Shown piece after piece: positions 7,767 to 17,739 of a stretch of DNA of 64,000 bases. The stretch comes from Paracoccus wurundjeri. GTDB taxonomy: Bacteria > Pseudomonadota > Alphaproteobacteria > Rhodobacterales > Rhodobacteraceae. The position numbers were made by a program, and so were the translations under genes. Position 1 is the stretch's first letter. Every line of letters starts with the position of its first letter. The notes below the pieces were generated by a model that worked only from the letters and a program-made list of their open reading frames with translations, was not told where the DNA came from and searched no databases. The stretch spans positions 310,001 through 374,000 of the forward strand of contig NZ_JAUUTZ010000001.1 of the NCBI RefSeq assembly GCF_030678915.1, in the 5' to 3' direction.

Positions 7767-10700
7767 ATGAGCAAGCAAGAATTCTCGCTAGCCGACCGTT
7801 TCGATCTGTCGAAATCCCAGGTATTGCTGAACGGAACGCAGGCACTTGTCAGGCTTATGCTTATGCAGGCGGCACGCGACCAAGCGGCCGGATTGAATAC
7901 GGCTGGCTATGTGACAGGTTATCGCGGCAGCCCGCTGGGCGGTGTCGATTTGCAAATGATGCGCGAGGCAAAGCGCCTGAGCGAGGCGAATGTCCTGTTC
8001 CAGCCGGGTTTGAACGAAGATCTTGCCGCGACGGCAATCTGGGGCAGTCAGCAGGCCGAATTGCGGGGCGAGGGCAAATATGACGGGGTTTATGCCCTGT
8101 GGTACGGCAAGGGGCCGGGCATAGACCGAAGCGGCGATGTGATGCGCCATGCGAATATGGCGGGATCCTCGGCAAAGGGTGGTGTCGTCATGGCGATGGG
8201 CGACGACCATACCGGCGAAAGCTCGACCGTGCTGCATCAATCTGACTGGGCGATGATCGACGCCTATATTCCGGTGCTGTCGCCCGCGGGCGTGCAGGAA
8301 ATTCTGGATTACGGGCTGTATGGTTTCGCATTGTCGCGCTTTGCAGGCGTCTGGACCGGCCTCAAGACGATGAAGGACACGGTCGAGGCGACGGCGGTGG
8401 TGAATGGCGATCCGCACCGGCTGACATTCGTGACGCCCGATTTCCAGATGCCCGATGGCGGGCTGAATATCCGGCTGGGCGATACTCCGGTGCTGCAAGA
8501 AGCCCGGATGATCGATCACAAGCGCTGGGCGGCGGAGGCATTCAGCCGCGCCAACCGCATCGACCGCAAGATTTGGGGCAAGCCGGGGGCGAAGATCGGC
8601 TTTGTCGCGGCAGGCAAGAACTGGCTGGATCTGGTGCATGCGCTGTCGCTTCTGGGGATCGACGAGACCGAGGCAGAGCGGCTTGGGATCACCACTTACA
8701 AGGTTGGACAAACCTGGCCTCTGGACATGAGGTCCATGCAGGAGTGGTCTGAGAATCTTGAGTTAATCGTTTGCGTCGAGGAAAAGCGCAAGCTGATCGA
8801 GGTGCAGCTTAAGGAAGCGATATTCGACAATCGTCGCGGCCGCCGGGTGCATGGCTGGAAACATGATCGCACGGGCGAAGAGCTGTTTCCCACGCGCTAT
8901 GCGCTTGATCCGGTGATGATCGCGCAGAAGATCGGCGACATCCTGATCGAAGAGGGCCGCGGGACCGAGCATATAAAGGCAGGTCTGACCCGCCTGACCG
9001 AGGTTTTGCGTAGCGACAATGCTCCTGAAATCGCGACGCGGACGCCTTGGTATTGCTCGGGCTGCCCGCATAACAGCTCCACCCGCTTGCCCGAAGGCAG
9101 CCGCGCCTATGCGGGGATCGGCTGTCACTATATGGTGCAGTGGATGGGCCGCGAAACCGAGGGCTTCACCCATATGGGCGGCGAAGGTGTGAACTGGGTC
9201 GGAGAAGCCCCGTTCAGTAAAAGACTCCATGTATTTCAAAATCTTGGAGATGGAACCTATAATCATTCCGGGGTTCTGGCGATCCGCGCGGCTTTGGCTG
9301 CCGGAACCAATGTCACCTATAAGATCCTGTATAATGATGCCGTTGCCATGACTGGCGGCCAGCCGAATGAGGGCGGATTGTCTGCGCCCCAGATCGCCCG
9401 TGAACTCAGGGCGATGGGAGTCGATCCGGTGGTCGCTGTCTATGACGAGAAAGAGGATGTCGACCGCACGCAGTTTCCTTCGGGCATGCGGTTCGAGGAA
9501 CGCGCCGAAATGATGAATGTGCAGCGCGAACTGGAAAGCGCGCAGGGCGTCAGTGCCATTCTTTACATCCAGACCTGTGCCGCTGAAAAGCGCCGCCGCC
9601 GCAAGAAGGGAAGTTTCCCCGATCCGGATCTGCGGATCTGGATCAATCCCGAGGTGTGCGAGGGATGCGGCGATTGCGGCGTGCAGTCGAACTGCGTCTC
9701 GGTGGTTCCTCTGGATACCGAACTGGGACGCAAGCGGCAGATCGACCAGTCAAGCTGCAACAAGGATTATTCCTGCGTGAACGGTTTCTGTCCCAGCTTT
9801 GTCTCGGTTCGGGGCGGCAAGCTGAAAAAGCCGAAACCCGAAGCGTTCGAAATTCCCGATCTGCCGGCGCCGGACCTGCCGGTGATCGATGGCACGCATA
9901 ACGTCGTTATCACCGGTGTTGGCGGCACAGGCGTTGTGACCATTGGCGCGGTACTTGCTCAGGCGGCGCATATCGAGGGCAAGGGCGCGGGCATGATGGA
10001 GATGGCGGGGCTGGCCCAAAAGGGCGGCGCGGTTCACATCCATCTGCGGTTGGCCGAGAAACCGGAAGATATCAGTGCCATCCGGGTGGCCGTGGGCGAG
10101 GCGGATTGCGTCGTCGGTGGCGATCTGGTCGTGACCGCGGGGTCCAAAACCATCGGGCTGATGACCGGAGGCCGCACCGGCGCGGTGGTGAACGATCACG
10201 AGATCATCACCGGCGATTTCACCCGGTTCCGTGATTTTCAGGTCCCTTCCGACCGGCTGAAATTGTCGCTTCGGGCGCGTCTGGGCGATAATCTGGCATT
10301 TTTCGACGCGAATGAGCTGGCATTGCGGCTTCTGGGTGACTCGATCTATTCCAACATGCTGGTTCTGGGGGCCTGCTGGCAGCGCGGATTGCTGCCTCTG
10401 ACCCGGGAGGCGATTATGGAGGCGATCCGGCTGAACGGTGCCAAGGTCGCCGAAAACCAGCGTGCCTTCGAGATCGGGCGCTGGGCGGCAGTATTCCCGG
10501 AGCAGTTAAGGAAACCTGCAGAAGTCACTGAACTACCTGCAGAACCTGTGGATTACCGCGCGGCGCGTCTGGTGGAATATCAGGGGCAGGCTTTGGCGAA
10601 TAAATTCCGCAAACTGGTTAATTCCGCACCCGCTCCGCTTCGGGAATCCGTCGCAAGAGGCTACTATAAGCTTCTGTCTTACAAGGATGAATATGAAGTT

Positions 10701-11156
10701 GCGCGTCTGCATCTGAGCAGTGCCGAACAGATCGCCCAATCATGGGAGGGCGATACGAAACTGTCCTTCCATCTGGCGCCGCCGATGCTGCCGGGCAAGG
10801 ATGCCGAAGGACGGCCGAAGAAACGTGAATTCGGGCCCTGGATACTCAAGGCGTTCCGGGCGCTGGCAGCCATGAAAACACTGCGCGGCACGCCTTTCGA
10901 CCCGTTCGGCTATTTTCCGGAGCGGCGGCGCGAGCGTGCGATGATCCGCGAATACGAACGCGACATGCGCGAGGTTCTGGACAAGGTGACCGACGCGACC
11001 ATGCCGGTCGCCATTGAACTGGCGGAATTGCCGCTGAGCGTGCGCGGCTACGGCCCTGTCAAGGATCGCGCGGCGGATGAGGCCGCCTTGCGCCGGGAAG
11101 AGCTTCTTGCCCAGTTCCGCTCGGGCGAGGCGCCGATACGGCAGGCGGCGGAATAA
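7767..11156 (+). CDS. Indolepyruvate ferredoxin oxidoreductase, fused alpha-beta form
   Basis: This 1129-residue cytoplasmic enzyme oxidatively decarboxylates aryl-pyruvates (from transamination of aromatic amino acids) to aryl-acetyl-CoA, passing electrons to ferredoxin. The N-terminal two thirds correspond to IorA: a pyrimidine-binding domain (GYRGSPLGGVD), then the TPP-binding region (GDGTYNHSGVLAIRAAL with NDAVAMTGGQP). Cysteines in CEGCGDCGVQSNC (near residue 633) and further cysteines to CVNGFCPSF suggest iron-sulfur ligation. The C-terminal third is an IorB-like gamma domain (GVGGTGVVTIGAVLAQAAH, MAGLAQKGGAV). ATG 7767 follows GGAGGAGATGCAGG. The fused form is common in proteobacteria. 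It is single-gene, with a 177-base gap before murI. Confidence 0.92.
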   Translation: MSKQEFSLADRFDLSKSQVLLNGTQALVRLMLMQAARDQAAGLNTAGYVTGYRGSPLGGVDLQMMREAKRLSEANVLFQPGLNEDLAATAIWGSQQAELRGEGKYDGVYALWYGKGPGIDRSGDVMRHANMAGSSAKGGVVMAMGDDHTGESSTVLHQSDWAMIDAYIPVLSPAGVQEILDYGLYGFALSRFAGVWTGLKTMKDTVEATAVVNGDPHRLTFVTPDFQMPDGGLNIRLGDTPVLQEARMIDHKRWAAEAFSRANRIDRKIWGKPGAKIGFVAAGKNWLDLVHALSLLGIDETEAERLGITTYKVGQTWPLDMRSMQEWSENLELIVCVEEKRKLIEVQLKEAIFDNRRGRRVHGWKHDRTGEELFPTRYALDPVMIAQKIGDILIEEGRGTEHIKAGLTRLTEVLRSDNAPEIATRTPWYCSGCPHNSSTRLPEGSRAYAGIGCHYMVQWMGRETEGFTHMGGEGVNWVGEAPFSKRLHVFQNLGDGTYNHSGVLAIRAALAAGTNVTYKILYNDAVAMTGGQPNEGGLSAPQIARELRAMGVDPVVAVYDEKEDVDRTQFPSGMRFEERAEMMNVQRELESAQGVSAILYIQTCAAEKRRRRKKGSFPDPDLRIWINPEVCEGCGDCGVQSNCVSVVPLDTELGRKRQIDQSSCNKDYSCVNGFCPSFVSVRGGKLKKPKPEAFEIPDLPAPDLPVIDGTHNVVITGVGGTGVVTIGAVLAQAAHIEGKGAGMMEMAGLAQKGGAVHIHLRLAEKPEDISAIRVAVGEADCVVGGDLVVTAGSKTIGLMTGGRTGAVVNDHEIITGDFTRFRDFQVPSDRLKLSLRARLGDNLAFFDANELALRLLGDSIYSNMLVLGACWQRGLLPLTREAIMEAIRLNGAKVAENQRAFEIGRWAAVFPEQLRKPAEVTELPAEPVDYRAARLVEYQGQALANKFRKLVNSAPAPLRESVARGYYKLLSYKDEYEVARLHLSSAEQIAQSWEGDTKLSFHLAPPMLPGKDAEGRPKKREFGPWILKAFRALAAMKTLRGTPFDPFGYFPERRRERAMIREYERDMREVLDKVTDATMPVAIELAELPLSVRGYGPVKDRAADEAALRREELLAQFRSGEAPIRQAAE

Positions 11157-11333
11157 CCGGCTGGCCTCGGGTTGCGCACAAAGATGTGTGGAGGCGCGAA
11201 ATCTGCGGGCGTGTTTTCGGCGGTGATTGCAGGCTCGCGGGCTCCAGATCCGCCCACCTCATTCATTTGTGTCATTTTCAATTCCGGCCTGTACGCCTAA
11301 AACAATATCACATGCGGGATAAGGAGCGGCGAC

Positions 11334-12161
11334 ATGGCGGTGGGGGTTTTCGATTCGGGACTTGGCGGGCTGACGGTTCATCAGGCCATCGCCGCGAAAC
11401 TGCCCGATCTGCCGCTGGCCTATCTGGGCGACAATGCCCATACGCCTTACGGTGTCCGGACCGCGGACGACATTTTCAACCTGACCTGTGCGGGCGTCGA
11501 ACGTCTGTGGCAGGAAGGCTGCGATCTGGTCATCCTTGCCTGCAATACCGCCAGCGCCGCCGCCCTTCGCCGCATGCAGGAAACATGGCTGCCTGCGGAC
11601 AAGCGGGTGCTGGGGGTCTTCGTGCCCATGATCGAGGCCCTGACAGAGCGGGGCTGGGGCGACAATTCGCCGCCGCGCGAAGTCCGGGTCAAGCATGTGG
11701 CGTTGTTCGCCACGCCTGCGACCGTGGCAAGCCGGGCTTTTCAGCGGGAACTGGCCTTTCGCGCCGTCGGCGTCGATGTCGAGGCGCAGCCCTGTGCCGG
11801 GATCGTTGACGCGATCGAACAGGGTGATGAAATTCTGGCCGAGGCGCTTGTGGCCAGCCATGTCGAGGCGCTTTTGCGCCGTATGCCGCAGCCCGAAGCC
11901 GCAATCCTTGGCTGCACCCATTATCCGCTGGTGGAACCGGTGTTTCGCCGCGCTTTGGGGCCTGATGTGGCGGTCTACAGCCAGCCGGGGCTGGTCGCGG
12001 ACAGTCTGGCGGATTATCTGGAGCGCAGGCCGGAATTTCTGGGCGAGGGAACCCGGTCGCGGTTTCTGACCACCGGCGATCCCGAGCGCGTATCCGGCAA
12101 GGCAGTCCAGTTCCTGCGTTGCCCGATCCGCTTCGAATCCGCCTGTAAAGAACCAGCATGA
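11334..12161 (+). CDS. murI: Glutamate racemase
   Basis: A 275-residue Asp/Glu racemase that makes D-glutamate for peptidoglycan. [13 protein letters not shown] at the N-terminus, LACNTAS (first catalytic Cys) and [11 protein letters not shown] (second catalytic Cys) are all present. ATG 11334 is preceded by AAGGAG at 8 bases. The ccmE gene follows after 10 bases, so they are probably cotranscribed. No glutamate-racemase fusion or truncation is seen. Confidence 0.94.
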   Translation: MAVGVFDSGLGGLTVHQAIAAKLPDLPLAYLGDNAHTPYGVRTADDIFNLTCAGVERLWQEGCDLVILACNTASAAALRRMQETWLPADKRVLGVFVPMIEALTERGWGDNSPPREVRVKHVALFATPATVASRAFQRELAFRAVGVDVEAQPCAGIVDAIEQGDEILAEALVASHVEALLRRMPQPEAAILGCTHYPLVEPVFRRALGPDVAVYSQPGLVADSLADYLERRPEFLGEGTRSRFLTTGDPERVSGKAVQFLRCPIRFESACKEPA

Positions 12162-12171
12162 GGGGCGCGAT

Positions 12172-12630
12172 ATGGCCGGTTTGAAATCACTGAAGAAGCG
12201 CCGCCGGATTCAGATCCTGCTGGCCGCAGCCGTCGCCCTTGCTGTCTCTGCGGTTCTGATCGGCTATGGTTTCCGCGACGGGATCAATCTTTACCGCTCT
12301 CCCACGCAGCTCAGCGAAAGCGCGGTTTCGCCGGATGAATATTTCCAGCTTGGCGGATTGGTAAAGGAAGGCTCGGTGGTGAATGGCGACGGCGTGGCCT
12401 TTGATTTCGTGATTACCGATGGTCTGGTGGAAATTCCGGTCAGCTATGTTGGCAATGATCCCCGGCCGGATCTGTTCAGCGAAGGGCAGGGTACGATCGC
12501 CAAGGGGCATTATCGCGAAGGCCGCTTCGAGGCGCGGGATCTGCTGGCCAAACATGACGAGACCTATATGCCGCGTGAAGTGGTCGATACGCTGAAGGCA
12601 AGCGGCGTTTATCAGGAGCCGGAAAGCTGA
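12172..12630 (+). CDS. ccmE: Cytochrome c maturation heme chaperone CcmE
   Basis: This 152-residue protein is anchored by one N-terminal membrane segment (about 14-33) after a basic KKRRR stretch, with the OB-fold in the periplasm. It holds heme covalently and hands it to CcmF/H for attachment to apocytochromes c. The heme-binding motif HDETY is intact (His128, Tyr132). No other ccm gene is in the window, so ccmE is separated from the rest of the system here. It converges with the LpxL-like gene after 13 bases. Confidence 0.94.
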   Translation: MAGLKSLKKRRRIQILLAAAVALAVSAVLIGYGFRDGINLYRSPTQLSESAVSPDEYFQLGGLVKEGSVVNGDGVAFDFVITDGLVEIPVSYVGNDPRPDLFSEGQGTIAKGHYREGRFEARDLLAKHDETYMPREVVDTLKASGVYQEPES

Positions 12631-12643
12631 GCCCGCTCCGCCG

Positions 12644-13516
12644 TTATTTCCAGCGCCGGTGAACCCAGAACCACTGCTCCATATGACGGCGCACCAGCGC
12701 CTCTAGATCGTCATTCAGGGCCTGCATCATTACTGCGGGCTCGTCATGTTCGACCGGCTCTCCGACATGGACGCGGAATGACAGCCCGTCCGGCTGGCGG
12801 ATGCCATGCACCGGAAGGATCAACGCGTTGTAACGGATCGCCAGTTCGGCGGGGGTCAGGACGGTTCTGCTGGGCAGGTCGAAAAATTGCAATTCGGGCG
12901 CATGCCGGTCGAACTGGTCATATCCCAATGCCAGCCAGCCGCCCCCCTTCAGAAAGCGCAGCATCGCCGCAAGCCCCGCGCGTCCGCGTGGGAAAAGCGG
13001 CTCGGCGATGGCGGTGATTGCGGGAATGTAATGGCGGTTGAAGGCCTCGTTGTTCATCGGCCTGTACAGCGCTCCCACGGGCCAGCCCCGCGCCGACAGC
13101 GCAGTGCGCATGGCGTCGTAATTGCCGAAATGCGCGCAGGCGATGATGACGGGACGCCCGGATGCGAAAGCGGCCTCCAGCTCGGGCAGGCCCGGCCCCT
13201 CCAGCGGATCGGATGAGCGGATACGGTCTGTGAATTCATGTCCCGAATAGATCTCGGCGACGGATCGGCCGGCATTGTTCGGCACCGCGCGAACTACGTC
13301 CTCGACCTCCTCGCGGGTCAGATCGGGGCGGGCCAGCGCCAGATTGTCGCGGATCCGCCGCCGCCATCCGGCCACCGGGGCGAGGAGATTCGAAAACAGC
13401 CAGCCCAGCGCCGGGATGCGCCGTTCATAGGGCAGCAGCCTCGCGACGCTCATCACCGCCACGAAGGCGGCATTCGCCAGCCGGTCGCCAAGTGGAAGTT
13501 TCTCGCCGTCGCTCAT
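12644..13516 (-). CDS. Lipid A biosynthesis lauroyl/myristoyl acyltransferase (LpxL/HtrB-like)
   Basis: A 290-residue inner-membrane acyltransferase expected to add a secondary acyl chain to the lipid A precursor. The family catalytic H-x4-D appears in CAHFGNYDAM, followed by LYRPMNN and later the GGWLALGYDQFDRHAP segment. The start ATG 13516 overlaps the stop of the EamA gene (ATGA); a longer reading of the frame would run through that gene. Whether it uses lauroyl or another acyl-ACP is not visible. Confidence 0.87.
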   Translation of the reverse strand: MSDGEKLPLGDRLANAAFVAVMSVARLLPYERRIPALGWLFSNLLAPVAGWRRRIRDNLALARPDLTREEVEDVVRAVPNNAGRSVAEIYSGHEFTDRIRSSDPLEGPGLPELEAAFASGRPVIIACAHFGNYDAMRTALSARGWPVGALYRPMNNEAFNRHYIPAITAIAEPLFPRGRAGLAAMLRFLKGGGWLALGYDQFDRHAPELQFFDLPSRTVLTPAELAIRYNALILPVHGIRQPDGLSFRVHVGEPVEHDEPAVMMQALNDDLEALVRRHMEQWFWVHRRWK

Positions 13517-14406
13517 TGATCCTTTCGCGCCCCGCGATATTCGCGCGACCATACATAAAGACCTGCGCCAACGATAATCGCAGCGCCAAGAATGGTCCAG
13601 CGGTCGGGGAACTGTCCAAAGAACAGGATGCCCCATAATCCGGCCCAGATCAGACCGGTATATCCGAACGGTGCCAGCACGCCCGCTTCGCCGGTCGAGA
13701 AGGCCCGGACCAGAAGCCACTGGCTCAGCGTGCCGAAAAATGCCAGCAGCAGGACGATCCACCAATGCGCCGGATCGATGGGCTGCCAGACGAAGGGCAC
13801 GAATAACGTGGTGACAGCCGTTCCGAATGCTGCAGACCACATGACCGAGGTTTCCACGGAATCGCTTCGCACCATCCGCGTCAGCAAGGCTCCCGCCGCA
13901 AAGGTAAATGTGCCGGCAAGCGGCAGCAGGGCGGCGGGCTGGAAGACGCCCAGACCGGGGCGGATGATGATCAACGCACCGATCATCGCGGCAGCGATCC
14001 CGGCCAGCCGGCGGGGGCCGATCTTCTCACCCAGAAACAGCGCCGCTCCCAGCGTGATCAGCACCGGGTTCATATCCATGATCGCGGTGGCTTCGGCCAG
14101 CCCGATGAATTGCAGCGATGTGAAGAACAGTCCCACCGAGGCAAGCTGCGACAGGGCTCTCCCGACCTGCAAACCTGGCTGTTTCGTTCTTAACAGCCCA
14201 AATATCCGCCCGCGGAAGATTGCGGCGAAGATCAGCAGATTGCCGGCAAAACGCACCCAGATCACCTGTCCCGGATGATAATGCTGTGTCAGGAACTTTG
14301 CGGTCGCATCCATCAGCGTGAAGCCAAGGATCGCGGCAAGCAGCAGCAGGATCGCCGAGGCGTTGCTGTCGCGGACCGGCCGCAGCCCGTCTCGTTCGCG
14401 CCCCAT
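13513..14406 (-). CDS. DMT-superfamily (EamA) transporter
   Basis: About 297 residues with ten hydrophobic segments in two five-helix repeats, the EamA layout of drug/metabolite transporters; LGFTLMDATAKFL and the GALIIIRPG segment that closes the first repeat are typical. The start is uncertain: ATG 14406 is used because it leaves a short cytoplasmic tail before helix 1, but ATG 14436 and TTG 14463 are in frame and none has a clear ribosome binding site. It overlaps the LpxL-like gene by 4 bases. The substrate is unknown. Confidence 0.82.
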   Translation of the reverse strand: MGRERDGLRPVRDSNASAILLLLAAILGFTLMDATAKFLTQHYHPGQVIWVRFAGNLLIFAAIFRGRIFGLLRTKQPGLQVGRALSQLASVGLFFTSLQFIGLAEATAIMDMNPVLITLGAALFLGEKIGPRRLAGIAAAMIGALIIIRPGLGVFQPAALLPLAGTFTFAAGALLTRMVRSDSVETSVMWSAAFGTAVTTLFVPFVWQPIDPAHWWIVLLLAFFGTLSQWLLVRAFSTGEAGVLAPFGYTGLIWAGLWGILFFGQFPDRWTILGAAIIVGAGLYVWSREYRGARKDQ

Positions 14407-14473
14407 CAAGGCGAATGCCCGCGCCAGCACCTGCATCAGAACGCCATGCAAACAGCCGAGCAAATGCCCGGCT

Positions 14474-14507
14474 GCTTCTTCTTCATGAAAATATCCCCGC
14501 CGGAGGC
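14474..14507 (-). repeat. Rhodobacteraceae-type 3' motif after transketolase
   Basis: Twelve bases past the transketolase stop the minus strand reads GCCTCCGGCGGGGATATTTT, followed by CATGAAGAAGAAGC. From memory, this GCCTCCGGCGGGGATATTT core followed by an A/G-rich stretch is very common at gene ends in Rhodobacter, Paracoccus and relatives. The GC-rich core followed by a short T-run suggests a weak terminator or 3' processing element. Only one copy was seen in the window. Confidence 0.5.
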
Positions 14508-14518
14508 AAGAATCTTTT

Positions 14519-16546
14519 TCACAACAATGACCTGACGCGCTCGGTCACGGCCTCTGCGGTAATCCCGAACTCCTTGTAAAGCGCGGGTGCCGGAGCCGAG
14601 GCGCCAAAGCCCTCCATCCCCACGAATGCCGATTTCGCCTCGTTGCCCCGCTCGCCCAGAAGCAGCCACTCCCAGGGTTGGCGGATGGCGGCCTCGACGG
14701 CGACGCGCACGGTATTGCCGGGCAGGACCTCTGCACGATATTCCCTGGATTGCGCACGGAACAGCTCCATCGAGGGAACCGAGACGACGCGCGTCGGCGT
14801 GCCTTCCGCCTCGAGTGTCTCGCGTGCGGCGACCGCGATCTCGACTTCCGAGCCGGTTGCCATCAGCACCACAGCGGGTTTGCCTCCGGTGGCCTCGCGC
14901 AGGATATAGGCGCCCTTGCGGGACAGGTTCTCATCTGAATGGCTGGTCCGAAGCGTCGGCAGGTTCTGCCGCGACAGGGCCATGACCGCAGGCGTGCCGC
15001 TTTCTGACAGGGCGATTTCCCAGGCTTCCGCTGTCTCGACCTGATCACAGGGGCGCAGCGTCAGCGTATTCGGCGTGGCGCGGCAGATGGCCAGATGCTC
15101 GACCGGCTGATGCGTCGGCCCGTCCTCTCCCAGACCGATTGAATCGTGGGTCATCACATAGACGACCGGTAGCCCCATCAGTGCCGAAAGCCGCATCGCG
15201 CCGCGCGCGTAATCGGTGAAGGTCAGGAAGGTGCCGCCATAGGGCCGGAAGCCGCCATGCAGCCAGATCCCGTTCATCGCGGCCGCCATGCCATGTTCGC
15301 GGATACCGTAATGGATATACCGGCCCGTGCGGTTCTCAGGGCCGAATATGCCCATTTCCGGCGTCAGGGTATTGTTCGAACCGGTCAGATCGGCCGAGCC
15401 GCCGAAATTCTCGGCCATCAGCGGGTTAAGCGCGGCCAGAACATTCTCGCTGGCCTTCCGGGTGGCGAGCTTGGGCTGTTCCTCTGAGGTCTGCTGTTTC
15501 ACCAGCGCGACGGTTTTCGCCAGTTCCGGATGCGTATCATTGCTGATACGGCGGGCAAATTCGTCGCGGCTATCGGCGCTCAGCACATCAACCCGCGATT
15601 GCCATTCCTTGCGGATAGTTTCGCCACGCGCGCCGATCTCATGCCAGCTTTGCGCGATATCGCCGGGAATTTCGAATGGTGTCGTGTCGTCCCAGCCGTA
15701 ACCCTTGCGGGTGGCGGCGATTTCGTCCGCACCCAGAGGCGAACCATGCGCTTTCGAGGAATCCGCCTTGTTCGGCGCGCCGAAACCGATGATCGTCTTG
15801 CAGGAGACCAGAACCGGGCGGCCGTCTTCCTGCGCGGCTTCGGTCAGGGCGCGGTCGATATCCGCCGCGTCATGGCCATCGCATTCCAGCACCCGCCAGC
15901 CCGCAGCGGCAAAGCGCGCCATCTGGTCGGTCTTGTCCGACAGGCTGACGCGCCCGTCGATGGTGATATCGTTATTGTCCCAAAGGACGATCAGGCGGCC
16001 AAGCTGCTGATTTCCGGCCAGACCCACGGCCTCATGGCTGATCCCCTCCATCAGGCAGCCGTCGCCGGCGATGACCCATGTCCGGTGATCGCAAAGATCC
16101 GCGCCGAATTCCGCCCGCATCGCCTCTTCGGCCATGGCCATGCCCACGGCGGTCGCGATGCCTTGCCCAAGCGGGCCGGTGGTCGTCTCGATGCCTTCGG
16201 CATGACCGTATTCCGGATGGCCTGCGGTAATCGAGCCAAGCTGCCGGAAATTTTTGATCTGACCGATCGTCATCTGCTTGTAACCGGTCAGGTGCAGCAA
16301 TGCGTAAAGCAGCATCGAGCCATGCCCTGCGGACAGCACGAAACGGTCGCGGTCGAACCAGTTCGGCGCCGAGGCGTCGAATTTCAGATGTTTGCGGAAC
16401 AGGACCGTGGCCACATCGGCCATGCCCATCGGCATGCCGGGATGGCCGGAATTGGCGGCCTCGACGGCATCCATCGCCAGAATGCGGATTGCGCTGGCCA
16501 GTTTCCAGTGATCGGGGTCGGCATTGCGGCGGGTTTCAATATCCAT
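14519..16546 (-). CDS. tkt: Transketolase
   Basis: A 675-residue TPP enzyme exchanging two-carbon units in the pentose phosphate pathway. In order: the N-terminal TPP domain ([40 protein letters not shown], the Mg-binding GDG plus [10 protein letters not shown]), the pyrimidine domain ([28 protein letters not shown]) and the C-terminal domain. ATG 16546 follows AAGGGAACGTC; an earlier Met at 16579 lacks a site. Length is normal. It is not part of a cbb or gap operon here; the neighbours are a MarR regulator and the EamA gene. Confidence 0.95.
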   Translation of the reverse strand: MDIETRRNADPDHWKLASAIRILAMDAVEAANSGHPGMPMGMADVATVLFRKHLKFDASAPNWFDRDRFVLSAGHGSMLLYALLHLTGYKQMTIGQIKNFRQLGSITAGHPEYGHAEGIETTTGPLGQGIATAVGMAMAEEAMRAEFGADLCDHRTWVIAGDGCLMEGISHEAVGLAGNQQLGRLIVLWDNNDITIDGRVSLSDKTDQMARFAAAGWRVLECDGHDAADIDRALTEAAQEDGRPVLVSCKTIIGFGAPNKADSSKAHGSPLGADEIAATRKGYGWDDTTPFEIPGDIAQSWHEIGARGETIRKEWQSRVDVLSADSRDEFARRISNDTHPELAKTVALVKQQTSEEQPKLATRKASENVLAALNPLMAENFGGSADLTGSNNTLTPEMGIFGPENRTGRYIHYGIREHGMAAAMNGIWLHGGFRPYGGTFLTFTDYARGAMRLSALMGLPVVYVMTHDSIGLGEDGPTHQPVEHLAICRATPNTLTLRPCDQVETAEAWEIALSESGTPAVMALSRQNLPTLRTSHSDENLSRKGAYILREATGGKPAVVLMATGSEVEIAVAARETLEAEGTPTRVVSVPSMELFRAQSREYRAEVLPGNTVRVAVEAAIRQPWEWLLLGERGNEAKSAFVGMEGFGASAPAPALYKEFGITAEAVTERVRSLL

Positions 16547-16625
16547 GACGTTCCCTTGGGTCAGAATGGGTTCGGGCACTTGTTAGGGTTAACGTGTTCC
16601 GGTTGCAAGGCGGCAGGTCCTCTTC

Positions 16626-17072
16626 TCATGCTGCGGTGTCGCGGTCCCGGGCCGCGCCGGCGATAAGCTGCTCCAGCATGGTTTCGAACCGTTCGGCGTC
16701 GGGTCCCAGTTCGGCATGAAGCCTGGCTTGAAATGCATCCGCGATTTCTCCCAGCCGCTGCATCAGGTCCTGTCCCTTCGGCGTCAGCTCGAGCGAGATG
16801 AGGCGACGATCCTGCATATGTCCGGATTTGCGAAGATGTCCGGCCTGTTCCAGCCGGGCGGCGGCGCGACTGACGATGGATTTATCAAGATTCACCCTGG
16901 CATGAATGTCGCGTATGCTGACCTGTCCTTCATTGGCCAGATGCGCCATGACCCGCCATTCGGGAATGGATATCCCCGTCTCTTCCTGATGCAGGGCGGC
17001 GAAGCGGCGGCTGATCAGGGTGGCGGCGACATTCAGTCGATAGGGCAGGAACTCATCCAGCATGAAGGGCAT
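16626..17072 (-). CDS. MarR-family transcriptional regulator
   Basis: A 148-residue protein with the MarR winged helix: IPEWRVMAHLANEGQVSIRDIHARVNLDKSIVSRAAARLEQ in the recognition region and DRRLISLELTPKG as the wing. ATG 17072 is preceded by AAAGGAG; an upstream start would add 16 residues without a site. It stands alone, 79 bases upstream of transketolase on the same strand. Ligand and targets are unknown. Confidence 0.88.
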   Translation of the reverse strand: MPFMLDEFLPYRLNVAATLISRRFAALHQEETGISIPEWRVMAHLANEGQVSIRDIHARVNLDKSIVSRAAARLEQAGHLRKSGHMQDRRLISLELTPKGQDLMQRLGEIADAFQARLHAELGPDAERFETMLEQLIAGAARDRDTAA

Positions 17073-17172
17073 TACGGTCTCCTTTGCCAGCAGAACAGCA
17101 AAGAGCGGTTGCGGTTGCAACGGGAATAAGGCGCAGCCGGAGGTGAAACCCGGTTATCTTTGCCGGAACAGG

Positions 17173-17739
17173 TCATCGCTCCAGTACCAGCAGGTCGCCT
17201 TCGAAACTGATGCGGGCGAAGCGCTTCAGATAAGACATGCCCAGAAGCGAGTCGCTTAGCGCGCCGTCATTGACCGATGCGCGAATATCGGAATCGGTGA
17301 TGTCGCCGATCCGGAATTCCCTGATCGTGACCGGGGCTGTCCGCACCACGCCGTTTGCCGTGCTGGCCCGGCCCCGATAGTCCAGACGGTCGGGATCGAT
17401 GCCGATCTTGCGGGTGTCTTCGCGGGTCAGCACCATCATCGATGCACCAGTGTCGATCATGAACTCGACCGGCACGCCATTCGCTTCGGCGGTCAGGTAG
17501 AAATGGCCATCCGGGCTGGCCGGTATCTCAATTCGCCCGCCTTCCAGAAAGCGCGGCTCGCTTTGCCGGCTGAACCAGAGATTGGCGGCAAAGGCCACTC
17601 CGGCGAAGATGACCACCCAAAGCGCAAGCTGCCGGACGGCCTGACCCCCGCGCCCCGAGAATTCAACGATCAACGCGCCGCCAAGCAGCATCAGAAGCGT
17701 GACGCTGTAAGCGATACTTGCCCAGTCATCGGCGAACAT
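17173..17739 (-). CDS. Membrane-anchored retropepsin-like aspartic protease (TIGR02281 type)
   Basis: This 188-residue protein has two N-terminal hydrophobic segments (about 9-26 and 36-53), then a clan AA aspartic protease domain with the active-site MIDTGASMMVL and the second-half SLLGMSYLKRF. One catalytic Asp per chain implies a dimer, as in retropepsins. The protease domain is probably periplasmic. Its ATG overlaps the marC stop by one base (TGATG), so expression is coupled. The substrate is unknown. Confidence 0.83.
   Translation of the reverse strand: MFADDWASIAYSVTLLMLLGGALIVEFSGRGGQAVRQLALWVVIFAGVAFAANLWFSRQSEPRFLEGGRIEIPASPDGHFYLTAEANGVPVEFMIDTGASMMVLTREDTRKIGIDPDRLDYRGRASTANGVVRTAPVTIREFRIGDITDSDIRASVNDGALSDSLLGMSYLKRFARISFEGDLLVLER

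Noticed and set aside
13517-13840. N-terminal extension of the LpxL-like protein
   Set aside because: It overlaps the EamA gene in another frame; the ATGA junction at 13513-13516 gives the normal N-terminus.
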